A DNA stretch of 64,000 nt. Source: Bacillota bacterium (GTDB lineage: Bacteria; Bacillota; Clostridia; Christensenellales; Aristaeellaceae). Below the pieces are notes generated by a model. It did no database searches. It saw nothing but the letters and a program-made list of their open reading frames with translations, and was not told the origin of the DNA. Position 1 is the stretch's first letter; the number at the start of each line of letters is the position of its first letter. The stretch spans positions 38,417 through 102,416 of the forward strand of contig JAEZHM010000018.1 of the NCBI GenBank assembly GCA_023416585.1. The letters are read 5' to 3'. The translations under genes and the position numbers were made by a program. Shown here piece after piece: positions 25,361 through 32,162 of this stretch.

Positions 25361-25701
25361 TTCCGCCTTCTGCTTTGGCGCTCCTCTTCCAGAACTAAGG
25401 CATTCAATTCTTTTAGGTAGTCATTCTCCGCTCGTAACCGTTGATTCTCTGCAATCAGGTCTTCTTCGATCTTCTTGTCCAGTTTTACCGGACGTCCTTT
25501 GCTACCGCGACCACGTCGCTCAATGTACAACCCTGTTGGTCCTTCCTCCAGGTATATGCGCTCCCAATTTCGCACCTGGCGATCGTTTATTCCATACTTG
25601 CGCGCTGCTTCTTTATGCGCTAGCTGGTTCTCTCGCATATCTTCTACCAGACGTTGCTTAAAATCACCTGTATATGTCACTCGTGGTACCCCCTTTGGCA
25701 T
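25357..25701 (-). CDS. IS3-family transposase OrfA (helix-turn-helix)
   Basis: This 114-residue protein has a helix-turn-helix at about 12-45 (HKEAARKYGINDRQVRNWE) and a leucine-zipper-like C-terminus (IAENQRLRAENDYLKELNAL). These match IS3 OrfA, which binds the terminal repeats and dimerises. It overlaps orfB by 4 bases. Confidence 0.9.
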   Translation of the reverse strand: MPKGVPRVTYTGDFKQRLVEDMRENQLAHKEAARKYGINDRQVRNWERIYLEEGPTGLYIERRGRGSKGRPVKLDKKIEEDLIAENQRLRAENDYLKELNALVLEEERQSRRRK

Positions 25702-25737
25702 AAAAACACCCCCACAGTTATTTTCAGTATACCATAC

Positions 25738-25762
25738 TGTCTAACTTTGGGGGTGCCGTTCA
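25738..25762. repeat. Right terminal inverted repeat of the IS
   Basis: Its complement starts TGAACGGCACCCCC and ends GTTAGACA, matching the left end with a few mismatches and one shifted base. Confidence 0.85.
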
Positions 25763-25779
25763 AAGCTGGGCGGCGTTTT
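25763..25779 (+). terminator. Right half of the IS-split terminator, with target repeat AAG
   Basis: The target copy AAG is followed by CT and the 3' arm GGGCGGCGT (25768-25776), then a T run. All nine bases pair with 24468-24476. Confidence 0.8.
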
Positions 25780-25875
25780 ATAATGCAAAATGAGGCCATA
25801 TGCCCCCAAATCATGGCAACTCCCATATAAACGTGATATACTTGGAAAAGATGGACCAATAAAGGTGGAAATCGC

Positions 25876-27201
25876 ATGTTTGATCTGCCCCACGGCGTGG
25901 TTTCACTAATACGGAAGTTGGAAATGTCCGGCTATGAAGCTTGGGCAGTGGGCGGTTGTGTGCGCGACAAGCTTTTGGGCCTTGCGCCCCATGACTGGGA
26001 TATCTGCACCAACGCGCAGCCTGAGCAGACGCTTGCCGTATTTATGGGGCACAGGGTGATCGAAACGGGAATCAAACACGGCACCGTTACGGTGATGCTT
26101 GAAAACATCCCCTATGAAGTGACCACCTACCGCACGGACGGTGTTTACTCAGACAGCCGCCGCCCAGACAACGTTTCCTTTGTGTTAAGCCTGGAAGAAG
26201 ACTTGAGCCGCCGGGATTTTACAGTAAACGCCATGGCGTTTAATCCGTGCCGAGGCCTGTATGATATGTTTGGCGGAGCGGAGGATCTGAAAAGCAAAAC
26301 CATACGCTGCGTGGGCGACCCGGTCAGCCGCTTCCAGGAAGACGCGCTTCGTATCATGCGGGCGCTTCGATTTTCAGCCACCTACGGCTTCTCCATTGAA
26401 AAAAAAACAGCTCAAGCGCTGTTTGACTTAAAAGACCGCCTGTTATTGATCGCCCCGGAGCGCATTCGTGAGGAACTGATGCGCCTGATCACAGGGCCCG
26501 GCGCAGCTTATGTCCTGCGGGAGTATACGCCGGTCATTTTTACAGTCCTGCCGGAGCTTGCGCCCATGTACAATCATGAGCAGTACAATCCCTGCCATCA
26601 CCTTGCCATATGGGAGCACACCCTACAATCGGTATCGGCCATGGCGCCTGATCCTGTACTGCGCCTTACCATGCTTTTGCACGACGCGGGCAAGCCCGCC
26701 TGCTTTTTCAGGGATGAAAAGGGCATAGGCCATTTTTACGGCCATCCAAAGGAAAGCCTAAAACTAGCCGACGCGGTCATGACCCGGCTGCGCTTCGACA
26801 ATCAAACCGTAAAAACCGTGGAGGAACTGGTGCTGCATCATGACGATGTGATCCCTGCCAAAGAAAAAAACGTACTCCAATGGCTTAATCGCATTGGTGA
26901 AACGCGTTTTCGGCAATTGATCAAGGTAATGCGTGCGGATGCTTTGGCCCAGCACCCTGACAAGCAGGAGGAAAAGCTCCGCGATATCGAGGCGCTGGAA
27001 TGTTGCCTAAAGCTTTCATTGCAAAATAAGCTTCCTTACAAGCTGAAGGATCTGGCCATAACAGGCGATGACCTAAAATCCATCGGTATCGCTCCAGGCC
27101 CGCAGGTAGGCAGGATATTGAATGAGCTTCTTGAACAGATAATGGACGGAGAACTGCCAAACGAGAAGGATGTGCTTTTGAAAGCGGCCTTAAAGAAATA
27201 G
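25876..27201 (+). CDS. cca: CCA tRNA nucleotidyltransferase with C-terminal HD domain
   Basis: This 441-residue class II nucleotidyltransferase has GGCVRDKLLG and HDWDIC at about residues 25-45, which hold the metal Asp pair. RRDFTVNAMAF and the RNA-binding DALRIMRALRFSA follow at about 110-165. An HD domain follows (LLHDAGKP at about 280). It builds or repairs the 3' CCA end of tRNA. The HD part suggests phosphatase or 2',3'-cyclic phosphodiesterase activity as in E. coli. AAAGGTGG lies 7 bases upstream. Confidence 0.96.
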   Translation: MFDLPHGVVSLIRKLEMSGYEAWAVGGCVRDKLLGLAPHDWDICTNAQPEQTLAVFMGHRVIETGIKHGTVTVMLENIPYEVTTYRTDGVYSDSRRPDNVSFVLSLEEDLSRRDFTVNAMAFNPCRGLYDMFGGAEDLKSKTIRCVGDPVSRFQEDALRIMRALRFSATYGFSIEKKTAQALFDLKDRLLLIAPERIREELMRLITGPGAAYVLREYTPVIFTVLPELAPMYNHEQYNPCHHLAIWEHTLQSVSAMAPDPVLRLTMLLHDAGKPACFFRDEKGIGHFYGHPKESLKLADAVMTRLRFDNQTVKTVEELVLHHDDVIPAKEKNVLQWLNRIGETRFRQLIKVMRADALAQHPDKQEEKLRDIEALECCLKLSLQNKLPYKLKDLAITGDDLKSIGIAPGPQVGRILNELLEQIMDGELPNEKDVLLKAALKK

Positions 27202-27221
27202 CGTTACTTTCCCTATACCCG

Positions 27222-27263
27222 CGTCCGCTTTGCGTTTTATCAAGCAGGGCGGGCGTTTTTTTT
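27222..27263 (+). terminator. Intrinsic terminator after cca
   Basis: A continuous 12-bp stem that includes G-T pairs (CGTCCGCTTTGC with GCAGGGCGGGCG), a 10-base loop, then eight T. Confidence 0.85.
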
Positions 27264-27345
27264 GAAAAGAATCTTCCAATGTCACTGAACCTTTTTCTTC
27301 CATTCCGAGTCATATATGCGTATCAGCGCTGATAGGAGTTACCAT

Positions 27346-27804
27346 ATGACACAGGAAGCATTTGAGGCGGAAATCATCCGATTAACCGAATCTATGTACC
27401 GGATGAGCTTTGCTTTGCTGCCAAGGCTTCAGGACAGGCAAGATGCCGTGCAAAGCGCTATCATGAAGGCCTGGCAATACAAAGACCGCCTGCGGGATGA
27501 AAGCAAGTTCAAATCCTACCTGCTGAAGATACTCGCCAACGAATGTCATACTATCTGGCGCAAAGCAAGGCGGGAACTGTTTGTGCCCATTCCGGAAGAA
27601 GGAATCAATATCCCGGATGCTTCCCTTCGGGAGGCTGTCACCGCCCTGCCGGATAAGCTTCGGGTAGCCTTCGCTCTACACTACATGGAAGGCGCTTCGG
27701 AAGAGGAGATCGCCTTCATCCTGCATATCCCCAAGGGCACGGTGAAATCCCGGTTAAACAGGGCGCGCATGCTGCTGCGCCGGTCGCTTTCGGAGGAGGT
27801 GTGA
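27346..27804 (+). CDS. ECF-type RNA polymerase sigma factor
   Basis: This 152-residue protein has sigma region 2 (MYRMSFALLPRLQDRQDAVQSAIMKAW at about 18-44) and region 4 (YMEGASEEEIAFILHIPKGTVKSRLNRARMLL). They are joined by a short linker, as in ECF sigma factors. AGGAG lies 7 bases before ATG 27346. The next gene overlaps its end by position and encodes a likely membrane anti-sigma factor. Confidence 0.93.
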   Translation: MTQEAFEAEIIRLTESMYRMSFALLPRLQDRQDAVQSAIMKAWQYKDRLRDESKFKSYLLKILANECHTIWRKARRELFVPIPEEGINIPDASLREAVTALPDKLRVAFALHYMEGASEEEIAFILHIPKGTVKSRLNRARMLLRRSLSEEV

Positions 27805-27806
27805 AT

Positions 27807-29147
27807 ATGGCAGACAAGAAAATCTCCTTGGAACGCTGGCAGGCGCTGTATGGCCCTGTGACGCAGGATTTTAACCTAATGGTTCAGCAAACTCTCAAAA
27901 AAACAAGGGAGGCACCTGTCATGAAACGTTTTACATTACGAACCGCACTGGTGATGCTGATATGCCTTCTGCTATTAACCGGCATTGCACTGGCAGCAAC
28001 AGGGGTATTCAGCACTAAAGACTCGCTGGATATGTATACTTCCGCACCGTCCGATGGCTCAGGTGTGGACGTGCAGACCGACCTTCATCAAACCGACGGT
28101 GATTTTCCCGATCTTACCGTGAAAGTACGGGATGCCGTGTTTGATGGCGTTACCGCCTATGTAACGGTAGAGTACAGGCTTAAGGACCCAAAGAAAGATA
28201 TGATCCTATCCCACTGGGATACATACGGTTGGGAATATGCAAACATCCAACGTTGGCCTGGATATAGCCAACATCCCCTCAGCGACCCGGAAACCGATCC
28301 ACGCCGCAAGCTTGTAGTATATGATAATGGCGCATCGGTGTATGGCCTGTATAATCATGCAATAGCTGATACCATCTATGAATCTGATGGCGTATTGGTG
28401 CTGACATGGCGAATTAGAATGGATGATGATCAAATTTTTGATGTCGGCTATTCATGGGAAAATAACACCGGAATTTACGATGGCAGCAAAACAGCCTATT
28501 ATCAGGAAACCATAGAGAACGTATTCAGTAAAATAGCAAGCAGTGAACCGCTGGAATTGTTATTGATCTCGGAATGCCAGGAATGGGATGGTGATGTAAA
28601 GACACCGGGGAAAAAGCTGTATTTCTGCAATGCTGAGATTACACTTAAAAAAGGCCCTGCGCCTGTCATCCGCTACAGTCAGGCCCCGGTGACCCAAGGG
28701 GAAATGACGTTGACAAGCGCAAACGTCACTTTCACAAATTTGGCCACCTACATGGATATCCGGAGAAAATATCCAATGCAGTATGGTACTGAGTCAAGTG
28801 CTAACCAGCTCGCCTATGGCCTTGCATTTGATTGGCTGGACAAAGACGGGAATGTGATTCCTGAACTTGGCGGAAGCATGTCTGGACCATATGATTGGGA
28901 GACGGTTGGCGACACGGAATACGAAATAAATCAGTATTCCGCTTTCTGGCCCGCAGTGGAACAGATTCCCGATATCATTACTTTGCAAGCCCGCAGGCTG
29001 GATACGGGCGAATGCTTGGGTACCTTTGCCATTCCCCTGGCTCCTGAGCCTTCCCCTGCTCCCACATCCATCCCCACGGACGAACCCCAGGGCACCCTTA
29101 ACATTCCATTTGTCCCCGCAGTTTCCTCACCTTCCCCTGCTCCATAA
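27807..29147 (+). CDS. Membrane anti-sigma factor-like protein (DUF4179 type)
   Basis: This 446-residue protein has a cytoplasmic N-terminus of about 45 residues, one membrane helix at about 46-66 (ALVMLICLLLLTGIALAA), and a large beta-rich extracellular part ending in a Pro/Ser linker. This is the usual layout of Clostridial DUF4179 anti-sigma partners of ECF factors. It would hold the preceding sigma factor until an envelope signal is sensed (inferred from context). GGAGGAGG lies 7 bases before ATG 27807; an earlier GTG at 27801 is too close. Confidence 0.8.
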   Translation: MADKKISLERWQALYGPVTQDFNLMVQQTLKKTREAPVMKRFTLRTALVMLICLLLLTGIALAATGVFSTKDSLDMYTSAPSDGSGVDVQTDLHQTDGDFPDLTVKVRDAVFDGVTAYVTVEYRLKDPKKDMILSHWDTYGWEYANIQRWPGYSQHPLSDPETDPRRKLVVYDNGASVYGLYNHAIADTIYESDGVLVLTWRIRMDDDQIFDVGYSWENNTGIYDGSKTAYYQETIENVFSKIASSEPLELLLISECQEWDGDVKTPGKKLYFCNAEITLKKGPAPVIRYSQAPVTQGEMTLTSANVTFTNLATYMDIRRKYPMQYGTESSANQLAYGLAFDWLDKDGNVIPELGGSMSGPYDWETVGDTEYEINQYSAFWPAVEQIPDIITLQARRLDTGECLGTFAIPLAPEPSPAPTSIPTDEPQGTLNIPFVPAVSSPSPAP

Positions 29148-29168
29148 CGCAAACAGTAAGACAAAAGC

Positions 29169-29204
29169 GCCCATTTTCCGCTAACGGAAAACGGGCTCTT
29201 TTTT
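29169..29204 (+). terminator. Intrinsic terminator
   Basis: A 12-bp stem with one A-C mismatch (GCCCATTTTCCG / CGGAAAACGGGC), loop CTAA, then TCTTTTTT. Confidence 0.9.
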
Positions 29205-29213
29205 CATTTATCA

Positions 29214-29693
29214 TCAGACCACGCTGAACTCCTTCACGAAATTCTCCATCACATCCTGGCGCACATGAAAAGAATCCTTCACTTCGGTGCCTGAGACCTT
29301 CTTCACAATGAACTTCTCAAAAGCACCCATGTCGGATACATTGAAGCCCCCGCCAAGAACGCCCTGGGCACGGGCCGCCTTTCTTAGTTCAGCAGGATAG
29401 GCGGCATCCAATTGCTTTTGCGCCTGCTCTCCGTCCGACATGCAGCACAAAAACAACCCCAGCTTTTTCTTGGCAAGGATGTCGCCATGCTTTGCGGCAA
29501 AGGCCTTGACCTGTTTGCGGGGCATGCCGGCGTAAATGGAAACGCCGAGAATGACGGAATCATACTTGTTTAGATCGGGCGTACCGTTCTTCAAATTGCA
29601 TAGCTCCGCTCCGGCCGGAAGACGCTTTTGCAATTCCTTTGCGCATTTTTCTGTTATACCGTGCTTGGTAGCGTAGGCGATCAATGTAGCCAT
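29214..29693 (-). CDS. Flavodoxin-domain protein
   Basis: This 159-residue protein starts ATLIAYATKHGITEKCAKEL, the FMN phosphate-binding loop of flavodoxin-like and HemG-like proteins. Later motifs are YDSVILGVSIYAGMPRKQVKAF and LGLFLCCMSDGE. It probably carries FMN and passes electrons. The ATG at 29693 lies 6 bases after GGAGGA; an ATG six bases upstream overlaps the stop of the FMN-binding gene, so the two are coupled. Confidence 0.85.
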   Translation of the reverse strand: MATLIAYATKHGITEKCAKELQKRLPAGAELCNLKNGTPDLNKYDSVILGVSIYAGMPRKQVKAFAAKHGDILAKKKLGLFLCCMSDGEQAQKQLDAAYPAELRKAARAQGVLGGGFNVSDMGAFEKFIVKKVSGTEVKDSFHVRQDVMENFVKEFSVV

Positions 29694-29695
29694 GC

Positions 29696-30091
29696 TCATT
29701 CCTCCTTGCTTGTCAGCGCGTTTTCAATGGATTTTAAATAGGCCTTGCTGGTCACGGTGGAACCTGCCACCACATCCACCTGTGTGGATTGCGCCGCAGT
29801 CACCTTTGGGAACAGTTCGGTGCTCACCTTTGCATCGGAAAACATTACGTCCTGCGTGAGTGCGATATTCTCAATTTTCTCCCCCGACACGGTGACTTTT
29901 ACCCCGTTCGTCCACCGTCCTCCATCATAGCTTCCCTCATACACACCGTCTTTCAGCCCTTGAGCAGTCACCCCGCCAAGCACAGGCTGGCTTTTTGCAT
30001 CCAGACCCCGGCTGACAAACAAGAAAAGCCCCGTGAAAATGATTACCAGCGTTGTAATCACAATCGCCACAATTTTCAAAAATTTCTTCAT
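29696..30091 (-). CDS. Membrane-anchored FMN-binding domain protein
   Basis: This 131-residue protein has one N-terminal helix (about 5-27) and an extracytoplasmic FMN-binding domain. DGVYEGSYDGGRWTNGVKVTV and VVAGSTVTSKAYLKSIENAL are typical; the second holds the Ser/Thr region that is flavinylated in such domains. It may relay electrons across the membrane with the flavodoxin-like protein encoded next. ATG 30091 follows AAAGGA by 7 bases. Confidence 0.85.
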   Translation of the reverse strand: MKKFLKIVAIVITTLVIIFTGLFLFVSRGLDAKSQPVLGGVTAQGLKDGVYEGSYDGGRWTNGVKVTVSGEKIENIALTQDVMFSDAKVSTELFPKVTAAQSTQVDVVAGSTVTSKAYLKSIENALTSKEE

Positions 30092-30366
30092 GCCCCTATC
30101 CTTTCCCCCATCAACCCGAATGCCACGTATCCAATGTAACACTGGTTTATTCATGAACGTAGCCATTATAACGGAAATGTAAATATTGTCAATGGATTCA
30201 CGAAAATCTAATGATAATGTAATCATATTCTGATATTCTGTAACCCGCCTCCTTTTCTGTTCCTAGTCCATTTTTTCCTTCGCATGCAATAGATCACTTC
30301 GTAACGCATGCCATATCATGGGAATACAATAGACTGTACCCCCAGCAAAAGGAAAGGAGAATTTCA

Positions 30367-31221
30367 TTGAGAAACACCATGGGGGGAATGCGCAGCAAAA
30401 GCTACGCTCCTCAGGATATAGATATGCAAGGAATGCAGGATATGCAGAGCATGCAAAACATGCAGGGCATACAAACAATGCAGGATTGGCAAAACATGCA
30501 GGGCATGCAAAACAAGGATAGGCAAAACATGCAGAGCATGCAAAACAAAGACAGGCAAAACATGCAAGGTACCCAAAGCATGCAGGGTATGCAAACCATG
30601 CAGGACTGGCAAAACTTGCAGAGCATGCAAAACAAGGATAGGCAAAGCATGCTAAGCACGCAAAACATGCAGGGTATGCAAAATAAGGATAGGCAAAACA
30701 TGCAAGACTGGCAAAATATGCAGGACTGGCAAAATATGCAGGACTGGCAAAGCATGCAAGGTATGCAAAACACACAGAACATGCAAAACGCACAAGCCAT
30801 GCAAAACGCGCAAGGCATGCAAAACGCACAAAGCATGCAAAACGCGCAAGGCATGCAAAATGCGCAGGGCATGCAAAACGCGCAAAGCATGCAAAACACG
30901 CAAAGCATGCAAAACACGCAAAGCATGCAAAACGCGCAAAGCATGCAAAACGCGCAAAGTATGCAAAGCGCGCAAGAAGCGCAAAGTATGCAGAAGGCCC
31001 CATACCCCTGTATACCCCAAGAAACGACCATATCGCATGTATTCTTGGCAGCAGCGTATGTGCCGTTTCAAAAGTTCTGCGGCAACTGGCCTCCTATGAG
31101 GTCTCTAATGGCCGGCACAATCTTTGCCGAGCTGTTCAGCCCTTATAGCAAGAGGGAATATGTCAACTTAGAACCGGAAGTCACATGCCAGGCGTGTCCG
31201 GCGGGGGGAGGCCGTTACTGA
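30367..31221 (+). CDS. cotJA: Spore coat protein CotJA with a long Met/Gln-rich N-terminal repeat
   Basis: This is a 284-residue product. The C-terminal 73 residues (from about 212) are a normal CotJA: YPCIPQETTISHVFLAAAYVP and KFCGNWPPMRSLMAGTIF. Residues about 19-208 are low-complexity repeats of six-residue units such as MQNAQG and MQDWQN, mixed with MQNKDRQN. Ordinary CotJA is about 70-90 residues long, so the extension is unusual. The frame stays open throughout and shares the cotJB overlap. The TTG start at 30367 lies 7 bases after AAAGGAG; an ATG at 30379 is an alternative. CotJA is needed for CotJC assembly into the inner coat of Bacillus spores. Confidence 0.88.
   Translation: MRNTMGGMRSKSYAPQDIDMQGMQDMQSMQNMQGIQTMQDWQNMQGMQNKDRQNMQSMQNKDRQNMQGTQSMQGMQTMQDWQNLQSMQNKDRQSMLSTQNMQGMQNKDRQNMQDWQNMQDWQNMQDWQSMQGMQNTQNMQNAQAMQNAQGMQNAQSMQNAQGMQNAQGMQNAQSMQNTQSMQNTQSMQNAQSMQNAQSMQSAQEAQSMQKAPYPCIPQETTISHVFLAAAYVPFQKFCGNWPPMRSLMAGTIFAELFSPYSKREYVNLEPEVTCQACPAGGGRY
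30424..30993 (+). repeat. Coding tandem repeat within cotJA
   Basis: The dominant unit is 18 bases, for example ATGCAAAACGCGCAAAGC, with more divergent units upstream. It codes MQNAQS-type hexapeptides. Because of the repeat, all reverse-strand frames are also open, giving spurious Cys/Leu/Phe-rich ORFs. Confidence 0.9.
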
Positions 31222-31499
31222 TGGATAGAGATGCGATATTGCGGGAATTAACGGCGCTGGACTTTATGCTGGTCGACTTACAACTTTTCCTTGATACACA
31301 TCCGGATGATACCGAGGCACTGAATCGTTACAATGCGATTCTGGCGCAAGCCAATACCCTCCGGGAACAATACGAGAGCATTTGTGGACCTCTGTACTCC
31401 TTCCGCTCCTTCAACCGCTGCAGTTGGGAATGGTTCCGCGACCCGTGGCCGTGGCAAAACAGCTTTAACTTTAACCTGCCGGGAGAGGAGTGCCGCTAA
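31221..31499 (+). CDS. cotJB: Spore coat protein CotJB
   Basis: This 92-residue protein matches CotJB: a helical N-terminus (RELTALDFMLVDLQLFLDTHP) and an aromatic C-terminus (WEWFRDPWPWQNSF). Its ATG shares one base with the cotJA TGA stop (TGATG), so translation is coupled. It works with CotJA and CotJC in the spore coat. Confidence 0.95.
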   Translation: MDRDAILRELTALDFMLVDLQLFLDTHPDDTEALNRYNAILAQANTLREQYESICGPLYSFRSFNRCSWEWFRDPWPWQNSFNFNLPGEECR

Positions 31500-32096
31500 A
31501 TGTGGATATACGAAAAAAAGCTTGAGTACCCAATCAAAATCAAAAATCCAAACCCGGCCATGGCAAAGGTAATCATCACCCAATATGGAGGGCCGGATGG
31601 AGAACTTGCCGCATCTCTTAGGTATCTGAGCCAGCGCTTTTCCATGGTAACGCCTGAGGCGCGAGCCGTTCTCAACGATATCGGCACAGAGGAGCTTGCC
31701 CATTTGGAAATGATCGGCAGCATGGTAAGGCAGCTCACCAAGAACGCCACCATTGAGCAGATCAAGGCTGCCGGGCTGGACTCGTTCTATGCGGATCATG
31801 ACAAGGGGGTATATCCCGTAAGTGCGGCCGGCGTTCCTTTCGATGCTGCCTATATCCAGGTGAAGGGCGATCCGGTGGCAGACCTGACGGAGGACATGGC
31901 AGCAGAGCAAAAGGCGCGCGCCACTTATGAATGGCTGATCAATATGGCAGACGATCCTGATGTCATTGAACCGTTGAAGTTCCTGCGGGAGCGCGAAGTC
32001 GTCCATTTCCAGCGGTTCGGGGAAACACTCCGCATTGTGCAGGACTTTCTGGAGAGCAAAAAAATTTTCCCTGTAGTTCCGCCCAACACCCATTGA
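31500..32096 (+). CDS. cotJC: Spore coat protein CotJC, manganese-catalase family
   Basis: This 198-residue protein is a ferritin-like Mn-catalase homologue. Metal-ligand motifs are GELAASLRYLSQRF, TEELAHLEMIGSMV and REREVVHFQRFGETL. It starts directly after the cotJB stop. CotJC sits in the spore coat and probably removes peroxide. With CotJA and CotJB it makes a complete cotJABC operon. Confidence 0.96.
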   Translation: MWIYEKKLEYPIKIKNPNPAMAKVIITQYGGPDGELAASLRYLSQRFSMVTPEARAVLNDIGTEELAHLEMIGSMVRQLTKNATIEQIKAAGLDSFYADHDKGVYPVSAAGVPFDAAYIQVKGDPVADLTEDMAAEQKARATYEWLINMADDPDVIEPLKFLREREVVHFQRFGETLRIVQDFLESKKIFPVVPPNTH

Positions 32097-32106
32097 ACCA
32101 ATATCA

Positions 32107-32138
32107 AAGGGCCGGTAAAATCCGGCCCTTCGTCATTG
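32107..32138. terminator. Terminator after cotJABC
   Basis: A perfect 9-bp stem AAGGGCCGG / CCGGCCCTT with a 6-base loop, between convergent genes. The following bases are only moderately T-rich. Confidence 0.7.
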
Positions 32139-32162
32139 TGCCAAACATTTATGTATTTGAAC

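Larger units (their letters stand above)
24483..25762 (-). mobile_element. IS3-family insertion sequence, IS150-like group, 1280 bp
   Basis: The element has two overlapping transposase frames and 25-bp imperfect terminal inverted repeats beginning TGAA. The inner parts share CCCCCAAA and GTTAGACA. A 3-bp AAG target duplication flanks it (24480-24482 and 25763-25765). All parts look intact: DDE residues are present and neither frame is broken, so it may be active. Removing the element and one AAG restores a perfect terminator hairpin. Confidence 0.92.

Noticed and set aside
30424..30993. Regularly repeated units that might suggest a CRISPR array
   Set aside because: The 18-base units are contiguous, have no unique spacers and are in frame within cotJA.
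30263..31071. Long reverse-strand ORFs rich in Phe, Cys and Leu across cotJA
   Set aside because: They are products of the repeat, which lacks stops in every frame; composition is unlike a real protein and no ribosome site precedes them.
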